Assembly (NCBI GenBank): GCA_016584495.1
Contig: WAID01000008.1
Coordinates: forward strand, 1-64,000
Source of the DNA: Celoporthe dispersa
Taxonomy: Eukaryota; Ascomycota; Sordariomycetes; Diaporthales; Cryphonectriaceae
DNA length: 64,000 nt
Direction: 5' to 3'
The position numbers and the translations under genes are program-made. Below, piece after piece: positions 34,940-45,455 of this stretch. Under the pieces are notes generated by a model that saw only the letters and a program-made list of their open reading frames with translations, had not been told where the DNA came from and did not search any database. How positions within the stretch are numbered: position 1 is the first letter of the stretch; every line of letters starts with the position of its first letter.

Positions 34940-37569
34940 CTATTTCGAAGGCGGGCGCGATCCTTTCTGGGGGTGTGGGTTGAGGCGCTGCTTCTCAAGC
35001 CAGCACTCGTGGAAGATTGTGGCGGGGGCTTCTTCTTTCTCTTGGAGGAGGTTGAGCCAGTGCTGCCTACCCTGTGGGACCCTCTGCTGCCAGAGTGACA
35101 CGGCAATGGCCCGTTGCGTCGGAGGGGCGTACTCGCGTCCGTCGTCTGGGGCCAGGCCCCGGGCAGAGGGCAAATGGATGGGGAGGGGCTGAACGGATGA
35201 GCGAGGTCTCTGGGGTCGAGAGCTGTTGACTTGTGCTGCGAGGCGTAGACGCTACTGGGGTTGGGGACAGAACGAGCGGCCTCGTCCGCGTCAGCCGCTT
35301 GTGTAAGACGCCGTTCCCTTTGTGCCTTGAACTCGGCCTCAACGTTCTTTCTGTGTAATAGATATGCGGTGCGGAACATTTGCTGGTCCAACACCCTTTC
35401 GTCCTCGACGGCCCGCCTGGCCGCCTCTACGTGGATGGTCTCCTCATTGGTTATCACTTCCAACTCCACGGCCGCCTGGGGCGAGACGAACGAAGGCAAC
35501 TCCTTGTGTTTCGGTTCATCGTGCGGGTCAAAGCGGAGAGGTAACAGCGATGCGGGCGAGCATAAGTATTCCCATGAGCTGGTGAGGCCGATCCAGTTCT
35601 GGCACTGGCGGAGAACCTCGCACCAGTCGGTGCGGGCTGGGCTTCGACTCAGTTGGAACAAGGGTTGTCCTTCTACCAGCCGACTAATGCGCGCGACCAT
35701 GAGGGCATGGCGCTGGAGCTCCTTCGGAGATGTCTGCACAAGGATGTGGCAGAGCAGGACGGAGTGCATCGCATCAGCAAGCAGCGGGTGGTACGTGGCC
35801 ATCTCTGTGGTGGAAGCCAAGTACGTCGCCTGGTCCATGGGCTTGTGCACCATGGCAATCTGTGATGGAGAGTAGTCAGGCAGGCCCGCCGGCGGCGTGG
35901 CCACGAACAGCTCGTTGAGTCTATAGACTGTGTGTTTCCACTCAACGTGAGCCGGCTCACCGCTCGGGGCAGGCCATCTGACCTTGGACTTGGACTGCAT
36001 AACCTTCCTTGTGAAGTCGTCGGCAACATGGGCAGGATAATCGGGCGAGTAGTGGAAGTTGGACAGGTAGGCCAGGTAGTCCCGCAGTGCTTTCTTTGCA
36101 TACATCTTGACGGCCTTTCGTGCCTCCAAAAGCTTGGTCTCGTTGAGTTTCTCCTCTGCGGTAAGCTCCCGGGGAGGAGGTGTCTGCGCACTAGATACCG
36201 ATGCTGAGGCCTGTGTCTCTCCGTACTGGGCCAGTCCTCCGCCTGTGGCCGGGGCACGGGGTCCAATGCGTCACCAACATGTACGCAAGCCATGGTAAGG
36301 AAGATGCCGGCGCGGGCGAATAGTAACTGGGCCTCGAGGCTGTTAGGCTGCTGACCCTCATCCGGCACGGCGTCAGCCCGCCGCCCGTTCCTCCCGTAGT
36401 GTTGTAGCTCCATAGACTGGGCCCCGGCCGAGCTATGCTTATAGAGCACGTTGACGATGTTCAGGGCCTCTGTCAGGTCTTGTACGGCGCCTCTGTAGTC
36501 TTCTTTGAATACCTTGAGGGCGGCTCTTGTACGCAGAGCCTCGCACTCGGACGGCTGGCCCGCGATGAGCTCGTCAAGAACGCTCAGGCTGGTGGACTCG
36601 GCCATCTGCCTGCTGGGGATCTTCTCGTGGAAGAAGTGGACGTATTTCGCGTCGAGGCTGTGCGGGTCCCGCTTGAGAACCAGGCCCGCGACATCCTCAA
36701 GGGAGGACGCGCTCTGCATGGTGGACACGCTGCAGGCGATCTCGTCCAGGCGGTAGGCACGCGCTAGTTTCTGGGTGGCCTGCTCCCGAAGCTTGTGCCT
36801 GCGCTCGGCGCTCAGCATGGGCTGCTTGCCCCCGCCGAACCCCAGGCCCAGGGCGGCGGCCTGGTGTGAATTGTCCAGGTTCTTGAGGGACACGAGGCCG
36901 CTGGCGGCGCGGACGGCAAGGTTTGTGGCATCTTCGACGAGGCGGCGGATCTTGAGCAGGTCGTAGAACACGGCGGCGTCGATTGGACGGGGAGGGGTTG
37001 GTTGTAGTTCTGGTTGGCGAGAAACTCCATGATCTCGGGTGGTAGCTGCAGCCATGGCCCGTGAAACGACGAGATGAAGCGCCAATGCCTATGGACCGAG
37101 AGCCCTGTAGTCAGCGACTGGACTGGAGCTATCTGCGCGAGAAGGAAGGGGAGGGAAGAAGCAAAGAAAAGAAGGAAAAAACACAAAGTGGGAAAGAAGG
37201 AAAGAAAAAAAGAAAGAAAAAGAAAAAGGCAGAGAGACAGGACAGAGGGAGAAGGGCGGACAGCCACACCAAGTGCCGTCGACCCCGCGTTTGTAGGCGC
37301 CTGAGCGCGAGGGGGCCAAATAGAGACACTGACTTGTTCCGACAAATTACGAGGGCGGAGGAGCTCTGAGGTCCCTGCATGGGAGACGTCGAGACTGCCT
37401 TGGTCCTGGAGGGCAGGCTCAAGGTGGTGGCATCGTTCAAGGCCGCCTCGGGTGAAAGTGTGGTGTTTGACACGGGAGGTCGAATTTGCGTTTGTGACAA
37501 GGCCTCCTGCACGCCGCCATTGGTGCCAACTGCCGGGGCCTGCTTCTGCTTCTTCTTGTTCTTTGCCAT
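34940..37569 (-). CDS. large helical-repeat hypothetical protein, TPR-like
   Basis: The start at 37569 gives a basic N-terminus MAKNKKKQKQAP and a low-complexity leader. After an intron at about 37105-37352 come FISSFHGPWLQLPPEIMEFL, then a long alpha-helical region: PIDAAVFYDLLKIRRLVEDA, LARAYRLDEIACSVSTMQSA, YVHFFHEKIPSRQMAESTSL, QDLTEALNIVNVLYKHSS, LLFARAGIFLTMACVHVG, KMYAKKALRDYLAYLSNFHY and QMFRTAYLLHRKNVEAEFK. It ends near 34940 with FHECWLEKQRLN. Slips near 36990, 36220 and 35130 break the frame. From memory, conserved homologues exist in filamentous ascomycetes without a demonstrated function. The repeated helices around residues 220-330 look TPR-like. No catalytic motif is seen, so no function is assigned. 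Confidence 0.65.
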
Positions 37570-39417
37570 CCTGGCGAAGACGGCTGCAGCGTGAGGAAGA
37601 TGGCAAGAGGAGGAAATATCAGATGAAAACGAGGGTATCAGGGTAGAAAAAGAAGGGCAGCTACGGACACGGCGTGCCAAGCATGGTGAGAGGAGAGAAA
37701 GTGTGGTGAGGTTGAAATTGAATTTGACGCCGTATCCAGATCGGGTGTTTGAACTTCGAAAATCTCACCGCAGCGCGCGATGCAGGTACGAAGTACTCGA
37801 GCTCTCTTTCAAGCTGGCTGCATATGTTAGACCAGCTCAGCTGTGCTGTAAGTACTGGTGACGGACGACGGCAGGGAGCCCTCCAGACGGGTCGCGGGTC
37901 TAGTACTTGTGTCGCGTTAACAGGTTCCCGGGGCGAGTCCTGCCACGGGCGATAAGACTCTACAAGACAGGGCTGTAGTCTATCCCTAGAGAGGCTACTT
38001 GCTTACCTGCCGCTGCAAGTGGCACTAGGGTAGTCTCCTGCCTTCCCTCAACCATTTCTAGAATTCCTCAACAACAACAACAACCAGTCGAGAGATTCCC
38101 AGCAGCCAACCAGATACATCCTTCATCGATCTTCCTGTTCCATGTGTCTCGTCCGCCCGAGAGAGAGAGAGAGAGAGTGGGAGGGAGAGAGAGAGGGAGA
38201 AACAGCGTCAAACTTGCGCGGGCAGCAACAAACCGACTTCCATGATATTCTAGGGTGGCCTTTCCGTGTTTGCCACCTGGTCAAGCCATTATCTATCTAT
38301 GTGTGACTATGAGCAGTCTCAGATAGAGCAGCCAATAGTATCAATCACCTCCTAGCTCTGCAGAGACACTTCCAGAACCCCCAATGGCATCTTTCCGCGT
38401 CCACCTGGTCCAGAGTGCTACACGTCCGAGTCACAGATTGAAGCTCCGGGGATGGGCGGCACCTGGATATTTAAACTCGTCTGCAACAGAAGATTGCCAG
38501 GCTCTGGTCAAGTTCACCTGGCAACGTCCGACCGATTCGGCATCCCTACATCACATGTGATATCCGCTGAGAGAATCTCCCCGCCAGGACCACCCATCAT
38601 CATTGGGTCGGATCTCGCCGCGCAACCATATCGGGATCTTTGCATGCAAGACATCGCAGCAGCCTGTCGCCTGCTCCTCGGGTGGGCTAATATCCGGCAG
38701 ACGTGCAGTGCACGGGACTTCGGCCTTCGTACTTGCGCCGACAGCCCGTGCAGGAGGCCAGCAGGTACTGCAACGCACAATCCCACCATGGACACGAGTA
38801 TCGACAACCTCGACGAACGCTTTGGTCCCTGGACCCACCCGCCGGGCAAGCAGCCGTTGAACTTGGCCCACATCACGCCGGCTCCTTTTCGGTGCCGCCC
38901 AGGCGGTTGCAACGGTCCCCAACGACACAGTTCTCCTCAGGAAAATGATCCACCACGTCCTTGCCGTTTCCTTGGTGGAGACTGCATCCTTCAGTGCAAA
39001 AAGAACAAAAAATACCGGTGGCTGATCCGCTCTGTAACAGGAGAACTCTGGTTGGGCAGCCTGCGTGCGGGTCCGCCTCTGGGCCGTCCATGGTAACATG
39101 GCTTTTCCCCTTTGCTGCCACTGCTACTCCTCGAGAGGACGGGCGGCCCCTCCAACAGCCATACCTGTCTCTGGGAGAAAGGGAGAAGGAGGGGGTTGCC
39201 TGTATGATGGCACGACGGCAGTCCATCCGGCTCCGGAGCAGATGTAACCTCTAGGATCTCGATCCTGGGGACTTTGCAACCTTGACTTTGCCCATATATT
39301 TTGGTGTCTGTGTGTTCATGAATATCTATATATGCTTGTGGTCGTCATGACGCTGCGGCACGTATTGCATCTTCCAACCTTACCCACAGACAGGCCTTAC
39401 AAAGAGCTCTCACTATT
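37570..39417. other. intergenic region with purine repeats
   Basis: A (GA)n run lies at about 38157-38200. Overlapping frames at 38452-39099 are open on both strands but lack domains or introns, and I do not accept either. The right part should carry the P450 promoter. Confidence 0.45.
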
Positions 39418-41204
39418 ATGCCGCCTTACTTTACAGACACAGCGCTTCCCTTGGCCAGCCTCTGGTTCTTTGGTCTAGTTGGCGTATGTTCCTTCTCTTT
39501 TTTTTTCTTCCCCCTCTTCTTTCTAACTTTTATCATTCCCTTAACAGATACCCCGTGCTTCTTTTACTAATTATGTGTTTAGGTCTCCATCTATCTAGTA
39601 GCAAGATGCGTCTATCTGCTCTACCTCCACCCTCTTGCCAGATATCCGGGCCCAAAGTTGGCAGCCCTCACCGAGGTCAGTCCTCGCCGCACAACTTCTC
39701 TTCCTACATACACTGCTTAGGGTCTCTAAACACAAATTTGTGATCAGACATGGCATAATCGCAACATGACCTGTGGTCGAGGATGCCTCAACATGAGGGA
39801 ATTACACCGCAAATATGGTATGTCTCGGCACAAAGATGGTCTCTCTCTTGTTACTGACATGCCCCGAAGGTGATGTCGTGCGCGTCGGCCCAAACAGACT
39901 CTCATTTGCCACTCCTCAGGCCTACCGTGACATATACGGCCATGTCAAACACGGACAGGACCGCTTCCTGAAGAGCAAGTGGTACGAACTGGATGAACCT
40001 CGCATCGTCAGGGTCCGAGATCCCGTCGCCCACGCCGAGCAGAGAAGAGCCCTTTCGCACGCCTTCAGCGCTCGCGCCCTCCGGGACCAGGAAGACGTTG
40101 TCCATCGCTATGTCGACCTCCTGATGGGGCAGCTCGCCAAGCTGGGCGACGGCGGGAAGAAACCGGTGAATGCCACCCACGCCTGGGCCTGGCTGACCTT
40201 TGACGTGATCGGTGAGCCTACATCTCCCATACCCCGCTACCCGGGCCACGGATCATGATAGCACTGGCCGCTGACGCCCTCCATCACCTGTGAAGGGGAC
40301 CTGGCCTTTGGCGAGCCGTTCGAGGCCGTGAGCAGGGCCTCCAACCAGTGGATCAACCTGATCCTGCAGTACGTCCAGCAGAGCTTTATCAGGCGCAGCG
40401 CCAAAGGTACGGTCCCCTGGGCCCGCTGTACATGAAGTGGCGCAGCTCCCCGGAGATCCAAGCAGCGGCCGAGCAGCACCAGATCCTCACGAGCGAGAAG
40501 GCCAAGCGACGCCTTGAGCTGGGCGACATGGGACGTGCCGACTTCTTCAGCCACCTCCTCAAGGGCGTCAAGCTCGACGAGGGCACCATCATCGGGAACA
40601 CGGACACGCTGATCATCGCCGGCTCCGAGACGACCGCCACGACCCTGTGCGGGCTCACCTGGTACCTCCTCAGCCACCCAGCCTGCCTCCAGAAGCTGGC
40701 GGACGAGGTGCGCGGGGCCTTCGGGTCTGCGGACGAGATCACCGGCGACGCCACCGCCACCCTCCCGTACCTGCACGGCTGTATCGAGGAGGGCCTCCGC
40801 CTGTTCCCACCCGTCACCCTCGGCCTGCCCCGCGACTGTCCTGGCGCCGTCATCGATGGGCGTTATGTTCCCAAGGACACCATCGTGCACTGCGACCCCT
40901 GACCCTGCACACCAGCCCGCGCTACTGGGTGGACAGCGAGAAGTACCGCCCAGAGCGATGGGTTGGCGCCGGGCTCGAGGGCGACGACAAGCGGGCGTTC
41001 CAGCCGTTCTCGACGGGACCCAGGGCCTGTCTGGGCCTCAACATGGCCTACATGGAGCTGAGGATCACCCTGGCCAAGCTGGTGTGGACATATGACCTGG
41101 AGATGGCCTGCAGCATCGACAACTGGTACGACGCCTGTGTCGATGTTGGCATCTGGAAGAAGCCTGACCTCATGGTCAAGTTTCACCCACGCGTGGTGGT
41201 CTAG
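39418..41204 (+). CDS. cytochrome P450, isotrichodermin C-15 hydroxylase-like / benzoate hydroxylase-like clan
   Basis: Six exons are reconstructed. Introns are at 39484-39582 (branch TACTAAT), 39676-39747, 39818-39869 and 40212-40295. The proline hinge is HPLARYPGPKLAALTE. HRKYGDVVRVGPNRLSFATP, HAEQRRALSHAFSARAL, DLAFGEPFEAV, the I-helix IIAGSETTATTL, the ExxR EEGLRLFPPV, the YWVDSEKYRPERW segment and the haem loop FSTGPRACLGLNMAYMEL all follow in order. Slips near 40403 (AAA for AAAA) and 40897 (four C for five) are homopolymer losses. This clan includes trichothecene and other secondary-metabolite hydroxylases, but no biosynthetic core gene lies nearby, so the substrate is open. Confidence 0.88.
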
Positions 41205-42105
41205 TGACTGCCTCTCGGGTCGGTCTTGGTGCCCTGGCGATGCTTGGTAAGGTCAACTGAGCTGTACCTGGACGGGCATGTACGCTCGTCACCATGGATG
41301 ATGGCCATACTGAGATGCCGGGCAGGAGAAGAGTGTTCTGGCGAGGGAGCCACATGGCAAGGGCATACATAGTATGTATCTACATCTACATCTCGCCCAG
41401 CCCAGGACATCTTGAGAAGGCTGGGTACAGTGGTACAGCGAGCAACCATTCCCTCCCCAATACGCGTCACGTTCTCTTTTTTGCCTTTTGCTATATCGGT
41501 GGCTGGGAAAGGCGAGCCTGCAGTTTTTGAAACGGACTGATTATTAAGAACGCCTTCTTCTCTTTGTTTTCGAGAGCTCTAGTGTAGCTGCCTGCCAATC
41601 AGAGATTTTAGGAGCAATTTCTGGTGTTTTTGCCAGCCTCGCTTTTTATTTTAGTGCAGGGAGCACCAAAATACACCCACGAGACCGCCAAAATAAAAGC
41701 CCAATCTGCGTCTCTGCCTCCTGACCTTTTTTTTCCTTCTTTCTCTCTACTCTCTTTTCCTTCCTGCAAACAACACAACAATCACGCATCTACAGAATCA
41801 ATTTGTCAATCTGTACAACGCGTCGTTGTTGTGCAACTCAATCTCATCAAGAAACAAACCCAATTGCCCTTTTTTTCTTTTCCCCTTTCTTGTTTTCCTA
41901 CCACGTTCTTCTTCGTTTTCAATTCGTTGACTTCTCTTGATCTTGCCGTCAAAGCACGGAAAGAAGATCATCAAGCGAGTCACCTTTCTCTCAAGTCCAA
42001 CTTTTGCCAACCAGACTCTTTCCCCCTCCCCTTCACACAAACCAACCTTCTCCTCCTCCCCTTCTTCTTCCTCATCTCCATCTCTTCTTCGCAGCCACCG
42101 TCAAG
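41205..42105. other. intergenic region and pyrimidine-rich leader
   Basis: From about 41730 to 42095 the plus strand is strongly C/T-rich with CAA/ACA blocks and reaches the ATG at 42106 in a good context (GTCAAGATG). Such CT-rich leaders usually mark strongly expressed genes in filamentous fungi. Confidence 0.5.
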
Positions 42106-42964
42106 ATGTCTTTCAAGGCTCACTACTATGCCAACAAGGCCCGCCGCGCCGCCACCATCGCCAAGCTCCGGGAGGACTTTCCCTCGTCGCTGCCCGGCTC
42201 TGCCCTTCCCTGGTCCCAACTACCGCGACTTCCCCAGCCCCACGTTCGACGACGACGACGACGAGGTCGTCCTGGATGAGCCCAACGCGCCCGCCCAGCA
42301 GGCCGCCGACAACCAGCATGACAACATGAACCAGATGAACGGCGTGATCCCTCCCGCCAACGGCTGGCCCATGGGCTGCGCTCCCGTCGAGGCCTTCGCC
42401 ACGGCCAACCGCATCCGCCAAGAGGGCTGGGCCAAGCTCGAGGCCATCTACTTCCCGACCGAGGAGGCCCGCCGCATCTACCGCGAGAACGTGGCCGAGT
42501 CGGCCAAGACCATCACCCTGGAGGAGATCTTTGACCGGCAGGACAAGCTGCTCGGCATCAAGCGCCCCCGCGCCGGCAGCAAGAAGGGTGGTGTCAAGAA
42601 GGGTGGTGCCAAGAAGGGTGGTGCCAAGAAGGGCACCAAGCGCCGTGCTGCTTCTGCTGCCGAGGGCGAGGGCGAGGGCGAGGGTTCTCGCAAGAAGGCC
42701 AAGACCGAGGAGGATGCCGCCGAGGAGGCTGAGGCCGAGGGCGAGACCATGACCAAGGACGAGAAGAACGAGACCAAGACTGGAAGCGAGAGCAAGACCA
42801 AGGACGAGAACAAGACCGACACCGAGGACGAGATCAAGACCAATGTCGAGAACGAGAACGAGAAGATCGAGAACAACACCGACGAGAACGAGAATACCAC
42901 CGCCGAGAACAACACCGACGGCGAGACCGAGAACAACACCACCAATCTGGCTGCGGAGGAGTAG
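42106..42964 (+). CDS. highly charged hypothetical protein with Lys-Gly repeats
   Basis: The ATG at 42106 starts MSFKAHYYANKARRAATIAK. One slip near 42200 leads into PNYRDFPSPTFDDDDDEVVL, then a compact segment (FATANRIRQEGWAKLEAIYF, ITLEEIFDRQDKLLGIKRP), then KKGGVKKGGAKKGGAKKG, a basic patch (TKRRAAS, SRKKAK) and a tail made mainly of Glu, Asn, Lys and Thr. About 285 residues. The Lys-rich patch would serve as a nuclear localisation signal and may bind nucleic acid, like linker-histone tails, but this is by composition only. The tail is almost free of hydrophobic residues and must be disordered. No family is recognised. Confidence 0.65.
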
Positions 42965-43525
42965 AGGAAGGGTAGGCGGGTCAAGGAGAAATGGGAAAAC
43001 CTGTCGAGCACATTCCAGAAAAGGGCCATAACGAACAGCGACGGGTTGACGAATCACGATGGGCGGAAGGGCATGGATCGCGATGGAACCTCCCATCGAC
43101 ACACACTTAATAATGCATCAACAAACAGAAACTTTGACGACGGGGAAAAGACTTTTTCCCCTCTCTGTAGCTAGCTAAGATGACGAGGCTACACTCCCAA
43201 TGATATTTTTTCCATCAGGTTGATGATGGAAGAAACCTGAGAATCAAAGACATGATATTAAACCACAAAAGAGAGAGAGAGAGAGAGAGAGACTCCTCGA
43301 GAGTACAAGCACTGCTATCTTCCCTCTCCCAACACCCTCGTCTGTTTTTTCTAACTGTGGTATCACTACACCCACCCACCCCCGACAGCCCGTCCTCCCA
43401 AGGTCCTCCTTCTCCTTCACGCAGCCGCCCTCGGCCTGCAGACCCTCCTCACATCCATGGGCATCCCGTAGTCCCCGCGCCGTCACCACCAGACACCAGC
43501 CTGACCACACAGACGACGTCCAGCG
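42965..43525. other. convergent intergenic region with (GA)n
   Basis: Contains the 3' ends of two convergent genes and a (GA)11 tract at 43269-43291. No gene is seen. Confidence 0.5.
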
Positions 43526-44536
43526 TCACCTTGTCCACCGCAGCCCCTCCGCCACCCGCCTCAGCAGTCCCACCAGCGCCCCGGCGAACCTCTCCTCCCC
43601 GGCGTCCGCCCAGGCCCACCGCAAGGCCGGGCCCCAGATCCCTCGGCCAGCCCCCGCACCTCGCACCGCGGGCCGAAGAGCTGCGGCAGGTTCACCACGG
43701 CCACGTCGCCCGCCCTGTGCGGCAGGCCAAAGTGCCCGAGGAAGCGCTGCGGGTCGCGCGTCAGGTATGCGCGCAGGCGGGCCGCGCTGCGGCGCTGGCT
43801 GGCCGGCGTGGAGAGGTCGAGGTGCATGGGGTGGGCGGTGTGGCGGACGAAGCCGCCCCGGTGGGGCGCTCGACGGTGAAGTAGAGGAGGGCCCTGCGGC
43901 GCTGGGCTGGGTTTGGTGGAGGGGTGGGCGGCTGTGCTGGCGGGGCGGCGGTGGTGTGGAGGGGTTCGCGCCAGATGTAGGGTTTTCTCCTCCTCATGGT
44001 GGTGGTGGCATCATCATCGCCGCCGTCGTCATCGTCGTCGCCGGACGTGGTGGACGACAGCACGGTATATACGCTGCCGTACGAGGTGGTCTCGGACGCG
44101 TCGTCGCTCGAGGTGCTCTCGGGCGACGACTGCTGCTCATCCTCCTCCTCCTCGGGCTCACCGTGGTCAGCCTTCAGCCTCCGCAGGGTCTCGAGGACGT
44201 TCTGGTGGACCATCTCCGCCTGTTTCTGGGGGTAGTCGTCTTCTGTAGGCACGACGACGACGGCTGCCCTATCTTGTGGCTTGCGGTGAGCCGGGCGGTA
44301 GCGGCTGAAGTCCACCCTGGGCGCTGGGGTGTCGATGATGACCCTGTACGGTTTGTCTCTGCAGCAGGGGAAGATGTTGCCTAGAGCTGCTCTCAGGCTG
44401 CAGGAGGAGGAGGAGGAGGAGGACCTTGACGAGGATGAAGATGTATTCTTCTTCTTCTTCTTCTTGTTGTTGTTGTTGTCATCGACGGCGACATGTTCTT
44501 CTTCCCACCACTTATGCTCCCTCTTTTTCCTCCCAT
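43526..44536 (-). CDS. hypothetical protein, Ser/Pro-rich and acidic
   Basis: The best start is the ATG at 44536 (MGGKRGSISGGKKN). A slip within the AAG/TCC repeats near 44420 leads to LRAALGNIFPCCRDKPYRVI, DFSRYRPAHRK, a helical stretch (MVHQNVLETLRRLKADHG), a long acidic Ser/Asp run, and YIWREPLHTTAAPP. After another slip near 43855 it continues LYFTVERPTG then VRHTAHPMHLDLS, LRAYLTRDPQRFLGHFG and, after one more, VGLLRRVAEGLRWTR to the stop at 43526. The distal part is globular and more conserved in style than the N-terminus. No family is recognised. The frame repairs make the exact protein uncertain. Confidence 0.5.
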
Positions 44537-45455
44537 GACTGCTAGGTGAGATATCCTTCCTCTGGTGACGGGAACGGACAAGAGGACGAGGGACTTGTAG
44601 AAGCGCTATTCGCTCTTCTTCAATTATTATATTCCCAAAACAGACACCTTATATATCTCCGAGACAGGCTGCATTGTCGCGAAACAAGGCATTGATGCGT
44701 GAGGTGGACAACAAAGAACCGCCAATGCACACCTTGACGGAGCTGTGCGGCACCGCCACATGGTCATTCGCAGGACATGCAGGAGAAGAAAATATGACGG
44801 CCTCTCCTTTGACCTTTGTTGACCGCCGCGTGTGTAATGGGAGCAGCCCACGGTCCTGTCCTGGCCGGGGAGCGCGCGCCCACACGTGGTCGGTCCTGGT
44901 CTATTACTCAGCTCTTGTCTGCTGGACACGCATTTTCTCACGTGTGCATTTATTTGTTCACAGCATTTCGCACGTGCTAATTGATTACCCCTCCCTCCTC
45001 CATCCTCCCAGGCTGAGGTAGACGCCGAGTCGGGCGGGGAATGAGACCACAATACTAGTCAAGGTACGAGGCAATCAATCCTATTGGATAATAAACAGTT
45101 ATCGAGCTCAGGGTGAGAATTGCTACTTTCCAACTAGGCCGACTGGCTGTCTGGTGGGTTGGCAACAAGATATGGTCAGATTCGACTCCCTCCTCCCGCC
45201 ATGTACATACAGTCTTACGCAAGAGTTCCTCTCCCTGGACCAACCACGGCCGCAGGTCATCATGTGCAGCTTTTTCTATCGCGTGTCTCTTGATCCTGAT
45301 TCGAGGTTTTACAGTCCTGGTCCGTGTCTGGAGCTCGACCGGCTGCCCTCGCGACACTTTTATGATAATACAACAGCTTATTATTATTATTATCAGCCAG
45401 TCGTCGGCATCATTGCCGTCGCAAGGCATGAGTCAGTTCCTTTGGGGAAGCCCCT
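44537..45455. other. intergenic region, no gene supported
   Basis: Frames up to 141 codons overlap on both strands and show no domain. A short (TTA)n run lies near 45380-45395, just beyond the end of the helicase gene. Confidence 0.45.
44649..44656 (-). promoter_or_regulatory. candidate TATA box for the gene starting at 44536
   Basis: ATATATAA on the minus strand about 113 bases before the proposed start codon. Motif and distance match only. Confidence 0.35.

Noticed and set aside
38452..39099. Overlapping open frames of 214 (+) and 182 (-) codons
   Set aside because: Both strands are open over the same GC-rich stretch, with no domain, no splice logic and odd composition, as expected by chance.
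41624..42105. N-terminal extension of the charged repeat protein
   Set aside because: The upstream in-frame reading is a CT-rich leader giving Phe/Pro/Ser filler, while the ATG at 42106 has a good context and starts protein-like sequence.
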